NCBI RefSeq assembly: GCF_001592945.1
Contig: NZ_LRPB01000046.1
Location: 89,556-153,555, forward strand
From: Roseivirga seohaensis
GTDB lineage: Bacteria > Bacteroidota > Bacteroidia > Cytophagales > Cyclobacteriaceae
Direction of reading: 5' to 3'
DNA: 64,000 bases
Shown here: positions 54,130 through 63,900 of the stretch, in pieces
Position numbering within the stretch: the stretch's first letter is position 1
How the letters are laid out: each line of letters starts with the position of its first letter
The notes under the pieces: generated by a model
What the model saw: the letters and a program-made list of their open reading frames with translations, nothing else
The model's database searches: none
Told to the model about the DNA's origin: nothing
Made by a program: the position numbers and the translations under genes

Positions 54130-54762
54130 TTATTTACGTTCTAAGCTCACCCAGCCTTGTTCGGCAGCAAAGATGATAAGCTCTGTAGGAGATTTGAGTT
54201 TCAGCTTTTTAAGTATGTTTTTGCGGTGTGAGTTTACCGTATGAATGCTAATACTGAGTATATCTGCAATTTCAGAAGATGAATTTCCAGCAGCAATCAG
54301 CTTCACTACCTCCTTCTCTCGTTCAGAAAGTTCAAAAAACTCATTACCTTCTTCAACCAACGCTTTGAGCACTCTATTGCAGTAGAATGTCTTACCATTT
54401 TTGATTGCGCTTATGGCCTCAAGAATTTCCTCTTCACTACAAGATTTGGTTAAAAAGCCATTCACTCCCATTTTCAGTACGCTGCGTATTCTATTACTGT
54501 CTACATCATCAGTAATAACCAGCACATTCAGGTTAGGATGCGTCTGAATCCATCGGCTAAGTTCGTGCACAAAGCCTTCGTCTTCATTTTGGTAGTCTAA
54601 GATTATAGTTTCCGTTTCATGACTCCCAATCCACTTCTTGAGTTCTGAAGTGTGTTTAAATACCTTCACCTCACTAAAATGACCGCTATTATTGGCCAAA
54701 GCCAGCAAACCCTGCTGAATTAAGTACTGCGGAAAACAGATGTAAAGTGGGGCGAGATTCAA
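54130..54762 (-). CDS. NarL/LuxR-type response regulator with a degenerate receiver
   Basis: About 210 residues from the chosen TTG (54762), which follows an AAGGA-like site. The receiver keeps Asp in IILDYQNEDEG, the Thr in LVITDD and the Lys in FLTKS, but the usual acidic pair after strand 1 is absent (LYICFPQYLIQQG), so phosphorylation by Mg2+-dependent chemistry is doubtful. The C-terminal LuxR helix-turn-helix (LSEREKEVVKLIAAGNSSSEIAD...) is intact. It lies 101 bp upstream of the haem-uptake genes on the same strand, so it may control them. The longer frame start (54795) falls in the -7 box. Confidence 0.83.
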   Translation of the reverse strand: MNLAPLYICFPQYLIQQGLLALANNSGHFSEVKVFKHTSELKKWIGSHETETIILDYQNEDEGFVHELSRWIQTHPNLNVLVITDDVDSNRIRSVLKMGVNGFLTKSCSEEEILEAISAIKNGKTFYCNRVLKALVEEGNEFFELSEREKEVVKLIAAGNSSSEIADILSISIHTVNSHRKNILKKLKLKSPTELIIFAAEQGWVSLERK

Positions 54763-54792
54763 TTGACTATCCTTATTTAGACTAATTCTATA

Positions 54793-54800
54793 CAAAGGTA
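54793..54800 (-). promoter_or_regulatory. Putative -7 element of the regulator gene
   Basis: TACCTTTG on the minus strand, the same box as in the haem operon promoter. The in-frame TTG at 54795 lies inside it. Confidence 0.5.
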
Positions 54801-54955
54801 AGGCAAAAAGGTAAATAAGAAACAGATGGGCTATTTAAAAAATCATTTCTTACAAGATGAAACCATAAATGAATAGTCAATAAGACTTAATGAGCTTTCC
54901 TTCCTTTTCTCCCTTTTTCCTAGTTATTTCGTCTGAATTCATAAAAACATAGATT

Positions 54956-56245
54956 ATGAGATACGAAGCAATAGGAAAAGACCTGTTTATTAAAAACAGA
55001 GAAAAACTAAAAGCCCGTTTAAAGCCAAACTCAGTTGTTGTAGTTTGCTCTAACGATATTATGCCCACCAATGCAGATGGCACCATGCCATTTCGCCAAA
55101 ATAGCAACATGCTCTACCTTTCGGGAATCGATCAAGAAGAATCCATACTATTGATTGCTCCTGATTTTCCAGACCCTAAATTCAGAGAAGTATTGTTTGT
55201 AAGAGAAACCAATGAGCATATTGCCGTTTGGGAAGGACATAAATACACACAAGAGGAGGCCACGGAAACCTCAGGCATTCAGACGGTGATTTGGAATGAC
55301 AAGTTCGAGAACACTTTCAACACCATTCTTGCCGAAACAGAGCACATCTACCTTTATAATAATGAGCATATTCGTAATGCCACTGAGGTAGAAACCCGCA
55401 CAGATAGATTTACGAAATGGTGTCATGCCAACTACCCAAACTATGAGTATGAAAGACTAGCACCAATTATTTACGACCTGAGAACAGTTAAAGAGAAAAG
55501 AGAAATCGAACTCATGCAAACTGCCTGTGATATTACTGAAAAAGCTTTCAGAAAAGTACTAGGCTTAACCAAGCCGGGCGTTTGGGAATACGAGGTAGAA
55601 GCTGAATTTCAGTATGAATTTGTAAAAAGAAAATCTAAAGGGTTTGCATATACTCCAATTATTGGTGGTGGGCCAAATGCTTGTGTTCTTCATTATGTTG
55701 AAAATAAAGACCAATTGAGAGATGGTGATTTATTATTGATGGATGTTGGAGCAGAATACGCCAACTACAATGCGGATATGACACGTACAATTCCTGTCAA
55801 TGGCAGATTCACGAAAAGACAACGCGCGGTTTACGATGCTGTTTTGAGAGTGAAAAAAGAAGCCACCGCTATGCTGAAGCCAGGGAATAGGATTCCTGAA
55901 TACCATAAAGAAGTGGGTAAAATTATGACGAGCGAACTAATCGGTTTGGGCTTAATTGACAAAACCGATGTAGCTAATGAAAACCCAGATTGGCCCGCTT
56001 ATAAAAAGTATTTCATGCATGGCACTTCTCACCACATAGGTTTGGATGTTCATGATGTAGCCAGCATTTATACAGAGTTTAAAGAAGGCATGGTCTTCAC
56101 AGTTGAGCCGGGTATTTATATTCCAGAAGAAGGGCTTGGTATTCGCTTAGAAGATGATGAATTAATTACGAAAGATGGTACGTTCAACCTAATGCGTAAC
56201 ATCCCGATTGAGGCCGAAGAGATTGAAAGCATAATGAACGCTTAA
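54956..56245 (+). CDS. pepP: Xaa-Pro aminopeptidase (M24B)
   Basis: A 429-residue cytosolic metallopeptidase that removes N-terminal residues before proline. The N-terminal AMP_N domain (about 1-150) is followed by the pita-bread catalytic domain. Metal ligands are visible: Asp in LLMDVGAEYA and Asp in NADMTRTIP, His in HGTSHHIGLDVHD, Glu in TVEPGIYIPEEG and Glu in RLEDDELI. It leads a four-gene unit with GNAT, a small protein and RidA (gaps 6, -4 and 9 bp). Confidence 0.95.
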   Translation: MRYEAIGKDLFIKNREKLKARLKPNSVVVVCSNDIMPTNADGTMPFRQNSNMLYLSGIDQEESILLIAPDFPDPKFREVLFVRETNEHIAVWEGHKYTQEEATETSGIQTVIWNDKFENTFNTILAETEHIYLYNNEHIRNATEVETRTDRFTKWCHANYPNYEYERLAPIIYDLRTVKEKREIELMQTACDITEKAFRKVLGLTKPGVWEYEVEAEFQYEFVKRKSKGFAYTPIIGGGPNACVLHYVENKDQLRDGDLLLMDVGAEYANYNADMTRTIPVNGRFTKRQRAVYDAVLRVKKEATAMLKPGNRIPEYHKEVGKIMTSELIGLGLIDKTDVANENPDWPAYKKYFMHGTSHHIGLDVHDVASIYTEFKEGMVFTVEPGIYIPEEGLGIRLEDDELITKDGTFNLMRNIPIEAEEIESIMNA

Positions 56246-56251
56246 TTTCAA

Positions 56252-56692
56252 ATGGCTATAGAAATTTATCACGGAACACTTTCAGAGGCATTAAAGGTCT
56301 TAGGAAGTGTTCCTGAATTTGATCCACTGTTGGATTCAGATTACTACGAGGGAAAAATCAAGAATAAAGCCCATATCGTATTATTGGCTAAAATTGATGG
56401 CGCCATGGTAGGTTGCAAATTGGGTTACCATAAACACAAAGACGGCTCATTTTATAGTTGGCTGGGTGGTGTTTTACCAGAATACAGAAAACTTGGCGTA
56501 GCTAAGGCCCTAGCCAATGAAATGGAAGTTTGGGCCTTAGATAAAGGTTATTCCAAAATTCGTTTTAAAACATTAAACCGCCATAAAGCAATGTTAGCGT
56601 TTGCACTTAAAAACGGCTTCGATATTTTTAATGTGAAACCAAAAGACGAACTTGAGAACTATCGCATTGAACTTATAAAGCATTTAAAATGA
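56252..56692 (+). CDS. GNAT-family N-acetyltransferase
   Basis: A 146-residue GNAT. The acetyl-CoA-binding motif A is clear: GGVLPEYRKLGVAKALANEMEVWA (about 71-94), then LNRHKAMLAFALKNGF at the end of motif B. Substrate unknown. It starts 6 bp after pepP, and its stop overlaps the next ATG by 4 bp, so it is translationally coupled to the small protein. Confidence 0.88.
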   Translation: MAIEIYHGTLSEALKVLGSVPEFDPLLDSDYYEGKIKNKAHIVLLAKIDGAMVGCKLGYHKHKDGSFYSWLGGVLPEYRKLGVAKALANEMEVWALDKGYSKIRFKTLNRHKAMLAFALKNGFDIFNVKPKDELENYRIELIKHLK

Positions 56693-56964
56693 GTACAGCA
56701 GCCGCAGCACAAGCCGCTATTCAACAAGCCATAAAAGCATCTGGCGCAATTGTCAAAATCGAAGCCAATGATTTTAGCCGAATGCTTTCAAAAATGGATG
56801 ACGGTTTAGTAATTGAGCATCAGAGTAAACTATTTTTTAAAGACGTTTATAAATACAGCACCTCATATAAAGGCTTTGTATTCTATTGTAAATCGAATGA
56901 AAAGATTACGATTCCGACTAGATTAGAGAGCATTTCCGCCAAACACATTTGGGTTCCACAATAA
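56689..56964 (+). CDS. Small hypothetical protein, 91 residues
   Basis: I do not recognise its function. It starts with an Ala-rich helix (STAAAAQAAIQQAIKASG), followed by a compact beta-like part (GAIVKIEANDFSRMLSKMDDGLVIEHQ) and a KSNEKITIPTRLESISAKHIWVPQ ending. No signal or membrane segment. Coupled to the GNAT gene by a 4-bp overlap and 9 bp before the RidA gene, so it belongs to the unit. Confidence 0.7.
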   Translation: MSTAAAAQAAIQQAIKASGAIVKIEANDFSRMLSKMDDGLVIEHQSKLFFKDVYKYSTSYKGFVFYCKSNEKITIPTRLESISAKHIWVPQ

Positions 56965-56973
56965 CATAAGACA

Positions 56974-57387
56974 ATGAGCGACAAGCTAAATTCAAATAGA
57001 GCACCAGAGCCTGTAGGCTTATATCCGCATGCGCGAAAAGTAGGTAACCTCCTATTTCTTTCTGGCGTTGGCCCAAGAGAACGAGGTACAAAAAACATCC
57101 CTGGAGTTGAATTAGATGGTGAAGGCAATATTCTCTCTTACGATATTGAAGCCCAGTGTCATTCGGTTTTCAAAAATGTAAAGCTCATTCTTGAAGATTC
57201 TGGAAGCAGCTGGGATCAGTTGGTAGATGTTACAGTTTTTCTGACCAACATGAAGGCTGATTTCAAAACCTATAATCGCATCTACGCGGAATACTTTAAA
57301 GACAATCAACCTTGTCGTACAACTGTTGAAATTAACTCCCTCCCTACCCCAATTGCCATTGAACTAAAGTGCATCGCTGCAATTTGA
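56974..57387 (+). CDS. RidA/YjgF-family deaminase, 2-aminomuconate deaminase-like
   Basis: A 137-residue RidA-fold protein. The catalytic Arg is in NQPCRTTVEINSLPTPIAIELK, near residue 111. The opening APEPVGLYPHARKVGNLLFLSGVGPRERGT closely resembles 2-aminomuconate deaminases (NbaF type) of tryptophan/kynurenine breakdown, rather than generic imine deaminases. This subfamily call is from memory of the motif. No other kynurenine-pathway gene is in view; the neighbours are pepP and GNAT. Confidence 0.82.
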   Translation: MSDKLNSNRAPEPVGLYPHARKVGNLLFLSGVGPRERGTKNIPGVELDGEGNILSYDIEAQCHSVFKNVKLILEDSGSSWDQLVDVTVFLTNMKADFKTYNRIYAEYFKDNQPCRTTVEINSLPTPIAIELKCIAAI

Positions 57388-57478
57388 GTAATTCTCTTTT
57401 CTGAAATAATTACACTAATAAACCATCTGATTTGATAATCAATGATTTATAAGTAGATTTTGGAAACCTTAATTCGTT

Positions 57479-59845
57479 ATGCGCAATTTCTTTAAACGTA
57501 TTTCTAGAGCAGTTAAATCTTTCTTATTAAAAATAACCCCCGGGAAAATTGCTTGGAAAGGCGCTAACAAAGCTATCGCCACAACCGCAGTGGTAATTTG
57601 GGTTTTAGGAGCAATGTTCATGTTTGTGTTAGAGCCCGGTACTCCAATCGGTCTAATTCCTTTAGCCCTCGGACTGATTCTTGCATTTCTGTGTAGTGCC
57701 AGTTTAATTCTGTTGCTCCTTATTCTTAAAAAATTACCCAAGAGTTTTCTATGGGTGTTGCCAGGTGCTTTCTTCTTAACCACCATGATTTTTGGAGATA
57801 GCTTGGCCGTAAAATTTCCATTGCTCGTTATCGGTTTTTCAGGATTAGCGGGCGCAGGTTTGTTTTCGCTTACAAAAAAGAACAGAAGTACACTTTCTAT
57901 TTATCAACTTATCGTATCAAGTTTGGGCAGCCTTATTGGTTTAGCAGGCTTAGTCTGGGGCCTTATTTGGTTGTTCGACACAGGAAACTTACCAGAAATA
58001 GCGCACATTGATGCAGCCCAAACCTCTCCTTACAAAGCCCCATTAATTCAAACCCCAAATCCTGCCGAAGAAGGCGAATACAAGGTTGCTTACCTCACTT
58101 ATGGTAGTGGAAATGATAAACAGCGAAAAGAATTTGCCGAAGAAGTCACGATTGTTACGGATTCAGTAGACGGCTCTCGCTTATTAGACAATTGGGAAGG
58201 TTTTGCAGGAAAACTACGCACTCGCTTTTGGGGGTTCGATGAAGAAGCACTACCTATCAATGGGCGAGTTTGGTATCCTGAAGGTGATGGACCTTTTCCT
58301 CTAGCATTAATTGTTCATGGCAATCATGGTATGGAAGATTTTTCAGACCCCGGTTATGAATACTTAGGAAAACTCCTAGCCAGCCAAGGAATGATAATGG
58401 TGAGTGTAGATGAAAATTTCATCAACAGCTCGTGGAAAGACATGTTTGGTGATGGCTTGGATGAGGAAAATGATGCCCGAGGCTGGTTGCTTTTAGAGCA
58501 CTTAAAATACTGGAGAAAGTGGAATAATGAAAGCGACAATATTTTTCAGAATAAAGTTGACCTAGAAAATATTGCTGTAATGGGGCATTCGCGGGGTGGC
58601 GAAGCAGCTGCGGTGGCTGGCTTCTTCAACAAATTGCAGTTCTATCCAGATGACGCCAAGCAAAAATTCGACTTCGACTTTAATATAAAATCTGTTGTAG
58701 CTATTGCTCCTGTAGATGGACAATACAAACCAGGAGAAACTCAAACGCCATTAGAAAATGTAAACTACTTGGTTTTACATGGCGCAAATGATGGTGACGT
58801 TCAGTCGTTTGCAGGCTTAAGACAATACGAAAGAGTCAAATTCACCGATTCCCTCTATCATTTCAAATCGGCTATCTATATATATGGTGCAAATCATGGG
58901 CAATTCAACACCACATGGGGCAATTCAGATTCAGGACAACCCTATGGTTCTCTTCTGAATAAAAAAGCTTTGTTACCGATGGAAGATCAATTGGAAATTG
59001 GTAAAGTATATATAAGTGCATTCTTGCAAGCCACATTGCAAGGCAAAAAAGAATATGAAGTTCTATTTAAAGACCATCGAAGCGGTAACAATTGGCTTCC
59101 TCCTACTATTTACCTCAACCAATACGAATCATCAGACTGGAAAGTCATTGCCGATTTCGAAGAAGACTTAGACCTTACCACTAATTCAAGTGGAGGAAAA
59201 GTAACCTCAGAAAACCTAACCGTTTGGAGAGAACAGTTGGTAGGCATGAAATGGGGCAACAAGGCAACTCAAGCTGTTTATGTAGGTTGGGATAGTTTGG
59301 CTTACAAAGGGAAGACTGCGTGGATTGAATTTTCTGTTGGCGATCAACAAAAACTGACGCAATCAACAGCACTTACATTTGAATTGGCCGAATCTAAAGA
59401 AAGCTCTTACCCAGATAAAGACAGAGACAAAAAGAAAGCTGACGAAAGTTCGAACGAGAATAATGACTCGGACAATGACCAAAACAATTCAAATAAGAAC
59501 GATGAGGAAACAGAAGAAAGTAAAAAGGAAGAGGATGATGACAAAAAAGCACCAGAACCTATTGACTTCAGTATCCTACTCACCGATGATACTGGCCACA
59601 CAGTACAGTTTAGCTTAAGTGAATACAGTTATTTGCAAAGACAGCTTACCGTTGACGTTCTAAAAAACCCTAGTCTTCAATCCACGAAAACTTCTGAAGC
59701 CGTTTACAACACCTTCTTTATATATGAAGAAATATTAAACGCTAAATCGCCAGAGTTCAATCTTGACGCTTTGGCAAAAATACGTTTTGTATTTAACAAG
59801 AGTTCTAAGGGCGTAATTATCATTGATAAAATAGCCTTGCATTAA
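57479..59845 (+). CDS. Membrane-anchored alpha/beta hydrolase with an acidic linker
   Basis: A 788-residue protein. The N-terminal third has five or six membrane helices (about residues 30-165). The hydrolase domain follows: LIVHGNHGMEDFS (oxyanion hole), the nucleophile elbow GHSRGGEA, the acid in HGANDGDV and the His in GANHGQF, in a PETase/dienelactone-hydrolase-like order. Near residues 640-690 is a highly charged run (KESSYPDKDRDKKKADESSN...EDDDKK) as a flexible linker, then a beta-rich tail. The enzyme domain is probably periplasmic. Substrate unknown. Confidence 0.8.
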   Translation: MRNFFKRISRAVKSFLLKITPGKIAWKGANKAIATTAVVIWVLGAMFMFVLEPGTPIGLIPLALGLILAFLCSASLILLLLILKKLPKSFLWVLPGAFFLTTMIFGDSLAVKFPLLVIGFSGLAGAGLFSLTKKNRSTLSIYQLIVSSLGSLIGLAGLVWGLIWLFDTGNLPEIAHIDAAQTSPYKAPLIQTPNPAEEGEYKVAYLTYGSGNDKQRKEFAEEVTIVTDSVDGSRLLDNWEGFAGKLRTRFWGFDEEALPINGRVWYPEGDGPFPLALIVHGNHGMEDFSDPGYEYLGKLLASQGMIMVSVDENFINSSWKDMFGDGLDEENDARGWLLLEHLKYWRKWNNESDNIFQNKVDLENIAVMGHSRGGEAAAVAGFFNKLQFYPDDAKQKFDFDFNIKSVVAIAPVDGQYKPGETQTPLENVNYLVLHGANDGDVQSFAGLRQYERVKFTDSLYHFKSAIYIYGANHGQFNTTWGNSDSGQPYGSLLNKKALLPMEDQLEIGKVYISAFLQATLQGKKEYEVLFKDHRSGNNWLPPTIYLNQYESSDWKVIADFEEDLDLTTNSSGGKVTSENLTVWREQLVGMKWGNKATQAVYVGWDSLAYKGKTAWIEFSVGDQQKLTQSTALTFELAESKESSYPDKDRDKKKADESSNENNDSDNDQNNSNKNDEETEESKKEEDDDKKAPEPIDFSILLTDDTGHTVQFSLSEYSYLQRQLTVDVLKNPSLQSTKTSEAVYNTFFIYEEILNAKSPEFNLDALAKIRFVFNKSSKGVIIIDKIALH

Positions 59846-59935
59846 GCCACCTACAGAATTTAATTATTCCCAACACCCTTATTTTACTCCCAAAATGGGA
59901 TACTTCTGCACGCTAAGAGAAATACCTAATAAATT

Positions 59936-59980
59936 TATGTGTATCTGGTAGGGTATACATACACATATGTGTATTTGGTA
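59936..59980. repeat. Direct repeat and 16-bp palindrome upstream of the MscS-like gene
   Basis: TATGTGTATCTGGTA (59936-59950) and TATGTGTATTTGGTA (59966-59980) are direct copies with one difference. The bases between and including them contain the perfect palindrome ATACACAT/ATGTGTAT (59959-59974). It is 36-80 bp before the ATG at 60016. Confidence 0.6.
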
Positions 59981-60015
59981 CAGAGATTGAAACAACTTTC
60001 ATCAAAGTATCGCAT

Positions 60016-60567
60016 ATGAGAACCATTACAAATAAAATGAAAGCGCCTTTTTTAACGTCTATACTTAATCTTTCAGGAGGTATCTTCTTAAAGACAGTAA
60101 AGCCATTTAAGACAGGTGACTTCATCGAAATAAATGGTGAAATAGGTTCAGTAACATCTAGCAACTGGATTAATAGCGAAATTAAAACGATTGATGGCGA
60201 AAAGGTTTTAGTTGACAATTCTCAATTCATATTTGGCACATTGAATAACCTGAGCAACAAAAACATAATTAGGTTAGACCTAAAACTTAATGTGTGTTAT
60301 TCAGAAAATATGTCTGATGTAAAAGAGGCTATCAATACTTTTCTGAAAGAGCACACTAATATTTTAAAATCTCCTAAATCAAGAATAATAGTAACTAAGC
60401 TCCATGAAAATTATGTTGAATTGAAGGTTTCACCATGGTGTTTGTTAGATCATTTTTTAGAACTCGACTACAAATTAGAAACAGCACTACACAATTATTT
60501 AATTGAAAAGGGCTTTAAAATGCCGATTAGTAAAGAAGCATTTATTCAAGTTAGAGAAACAGCTTAA
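60016..60567 (+). CDS. MscS-type soluble domain protein without membrane helices
   Basis: A 183-residue protein matching the MscS beta and C-terminal cytosolic domains: SGGIFLKTVKPFKTGDFIEINGEIGSV (junction with the last helix), then EIKTIDGEKVLVDNSQFIFGTLNNLSN, then the C-terminal alpha/beta part. Transmembrane helices 1 and 2 and most of helix 3 of a mechanosensitive channel are missing; the preceding 170 bp encode none. It may be an N-terminally truncated, inactive remnant, or a soluble homologue. Confidence 0.72.
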   Translation: MRTITNKMKAPFLTSILNLSGGIFLKTVKPFKTGDFIEINGEIGSVTSSNWINSEIKTIDGEKVLVDNSQFIFGTLNNLSNKNIIRLDLKLNVCYSENMSDVKEAINTFLKEHTNILKSPKSRIIVTKLHENYVELKVSPWCLLDHFLELDYKLETALHNYLIEKGFKMPISKEAFIQVRETA

Positions 60568-60920
60568 AAGAAACTATAAATTGAAATATCACAGCCCTTG
60601 TAAGAAGGGTTGAAAAAAATTTGAAAACAGGGATTAATAGAAATAAACGACTGAATAAGGGTATGGCAAAATCAGAAGTCAAAAGCAAGCTTTCTGATTG
60701 TATTCCATAACCATCAATTCTGATCTTCAAGTCGTTAAATGTATTTAAATAACAAAATACCGTATACATTATGCGTATTTTTATATATTTGCATTCCTTT
60801 CACTTAATCTCTTTCACCTCAAGCCTAGCCGAACATTAGTGTGTATTTGTTCTTAAAACTGGCAAAGGCATTATTGAGAAAAAAATTAAAGATTGCTTTT
60901 AACCAAAACGTGTGTATAAA
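60568..60920. other. Intergenic stretch before the repeat-protein gene
   Basis: 353 bp without a gene. A short hairpin (CAGCCCTT and AAGGGTTG, 60592-60612) may end the MscS-like transcript. TATATTTG at 60784-60791 matches TAnnTTTG but has no clear -33 element and leaves a leader of about 120 bases. GTGTAT-type words recur (60840, 60911), as upstream of the MscS-like gene. Confidence 0.4.
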
Positions 60921-63900
60921 ATGTTAAAATCTGTACTCCATCCTGTCTTCAGGAGTGCTTTTAATTTTAAGAAAGGTCTACTAACACTTGTGTGTTGGTT
61001 TTCTTTGTTTATTTCAGCCAATGCCCAAGTTACACCAGTTCTTAACTTGAACTCAGCTGGAAATGCCTCTCTTGATTTGGCCTCCCTTAACTTAAATAAC
61101 TGTTTCACATCTACTCCGTACATGCCTACTGCAGCGGTTGGTGATGGTCATGCAATGTGGTTAAGCAATAACCCATTCCCTTCAAGTACTACAGATTTTG
61201 TATTTAGTGCTGGAGCTTCATTTATTGAAGATGCAGATGGAACTGCTACCCTAAAAGGTACTTTGACCAATACAGGTAACCCATTAGACCAATGGGAAGT
61301 TAATCTATACCTATCTAGTAAATCTAATTGGACACAGTGGAGCGGCTTAGGCAGAACCTACAAAGATGAGTCTGGCCTAGTTGGAAATAATTATACCAAT
61401 TGGTCATACTATATAGAAAACCCAAATATAGCGAGTACCATAGTGGGGTTATCTGGAAATACAGGTAAGACGGTAGAAATTACACACATGCCGGCTAGCT
61501 ATAATTTTGGTTTTCAGATTGGTACAGCTGCGAATAACAAAAACTCTGGTTTTGGCCTGTCGGGTTGGTTCAGTTATTCATTAGATGGACAAAACTATCA
61601 CCAAGGAGATTTCAACCTTGATCTTGCTCAGGTACAAAGGGTAATCAATCACACAGCAAGCCAAACTACCTTCGACTGCTCAAACTTAGGGTTAAATACG
61701 ATTACAATCACTTCAACCGATCAGTTTGGCGATACTTGTACTCAGCAAGTTGACATTAATATTAAGGATGTTACACCTCCTGTAGTTGTAACGAAAAATG
61801 TAATCCGTACGCTGATGAATGGAACAGTCACCATATCAGCAAACGATGTACTAGATTTTAATTGTAGCACTGGAGGTATTTCTAGTTTATATGGGCCAAA
61901 TACTCTTAATGCTGATGGGAAAATAGAGAGTATTGTTGCTCCAAATGAAGGTGGCGAAGATTTTTTCTTTGCAAAGCCGTGTACATCAGACAACTGCTCT
62001 ATTGCCTCCTATGTGATAAGCAAAAAGACTTTCGATTGTTCCAATATTGGAGAAAACATTGTTACAGCAACGGTAACAGACCAAAGTGGAAACGTAACCA
62101 CGGCAACTGCAATAGTTTATATCAGGGATAACACCATTCCTGTGGCAAAAGCAAAAAATATTACTGTTGCTTTAGACGCAAATGGTATTGCAACTATCAC
62201 TCCTCAAATGGTTAATAATGGATCTAGTGATGCATGTGGAACAATTAACTTATCATTAAATAGAACAACATTCGACTGTTCAAACCTGGGTTATAATAAC
62301 GTTACTTTAATCGTAACTGATAACAGTGGAAACACAAAAACTGCTACAGCTTCAGTAAATGTGGTTGATAATACAGCACCTATAGTTGTTACACAGAATA
62401 TCTCATTGGATCTTGACGAAAACGGTCAAGCTTCAATTGACGATGTACTTGACTTACTCGTTCTTTGCGATGATGCTGTTGTCGAAATTGAAGATGATGG
62501 TGGTGATGATGGCGGCTGGGGCTGGGAGCCTGGAGCTGGCGAACCTGCTAATTTTATCCCTACCCCATACTATCAAGAAGCAACCTGTACTAAAGACAAT
62601 TGTGCTATCACTGAAGTTAGTGTAGATATTACTGATTTTGACTGTTCTAATATTGGGCAGAATATAGTTACCGTTACTGTTTCTGATGCCAGTGGTAATT
62701 CGACTTCCAAAACAGCTATTGTTACTATCAATGACATCACGCCTCCAACAGTAAATACAAAAAATATCACTGTAAATTTAGATGCTAACGGAAATGCAGC
62801 CATTACCCCTGCACAAATAGATAATGGCTCTTCTGATGTTTGTGGCGTCACCCTGTCTCTTGATAAAACTTCCTTCGGTTGTTCAGATGTTGGCACTCAA
62901 ACAGTAACATTAACAGCTACTGATGCAAACGGAAACTCTACTTCTAAAACTGCTACTGTTACTATTGCTGATAACACCGCCCCTACTATTATCACACAAA
63001 ACATCACGCTTCCGCTTGATTCGAATGGAAACGTAAATCTTACTGCTGCACAAGTAGATAACGGATCTTATGACAACTGTGGCATTACGCTTTCCATAGA
63101 TAAAACATCGTTCAATTGTGCTCAAATAGGTGCCCATACAGTTATGTTAACAGGAACAGACCCTAGTGGAAACTCTGCTTCAGCTCCTGCTACGATTACT
63201 ATTGTAGACAACACTGCTCCAACCATTATTACTCAGAACGTAACAGTAGCACTTGATGCGAGCGGTAATGCCTCTATTACTAGTACTCAAGTAGATAACG
63301 GTACAACAGATAATTGCGGAATCTCTACGATTGAACTAAGTAAGGTAAATTTCGATTGTTCAAACCTTGGTGACAATACTGTAACTGTAACTGCTACAGA
63401 TACCAATGGTAATGTTAGCACCAAGTCGGTAACAATTACTGTAACTGATACCACTGCTCCAACCATTATCACTAAGAACATTTCCGTAACACTTGATGCC
63501 AACGGAAATGCAAATATCACCGCTGCCGATATTGACAATGGTTCTTATGACAACTGTAGCCTCACTTTATCTATTGATAAAACTTCATTTGATTGCTCTA
63601 AAGTAGGTGCGCAGACTGTTACCTTGACTGGAACTGATGCGAGCGGAAACACTGCTTCGGCTACTGCTACAGTGACTGTGGTTGACAATACTGCCCCTGC
63701 TGTAATTACTCAGAATATTTCTGTATCGCTGAATGCTAGCGGAAACGCAATCATCTCTGCTACTCAGATCAACAACGGTTCTTCTGATAACTGTGGAATT
63801 GCAAGTATGACGTTAAGCAAAACAAGCTTCGACTGTTCTAACCTTGGTGATAACACTGTAACATTAACAGTAACTGATAACAACGGAAATACTAGCACTA

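Noticed and set aside
59379..59618. A second frame over the acidic linker of the hydrolase, rich in Lys/Arg
   Set aside because: It is a shadow of the Asp/Glu/Lys-rich codon run in the real frame. The hydrolase frame continues through it into a normal beta domain.
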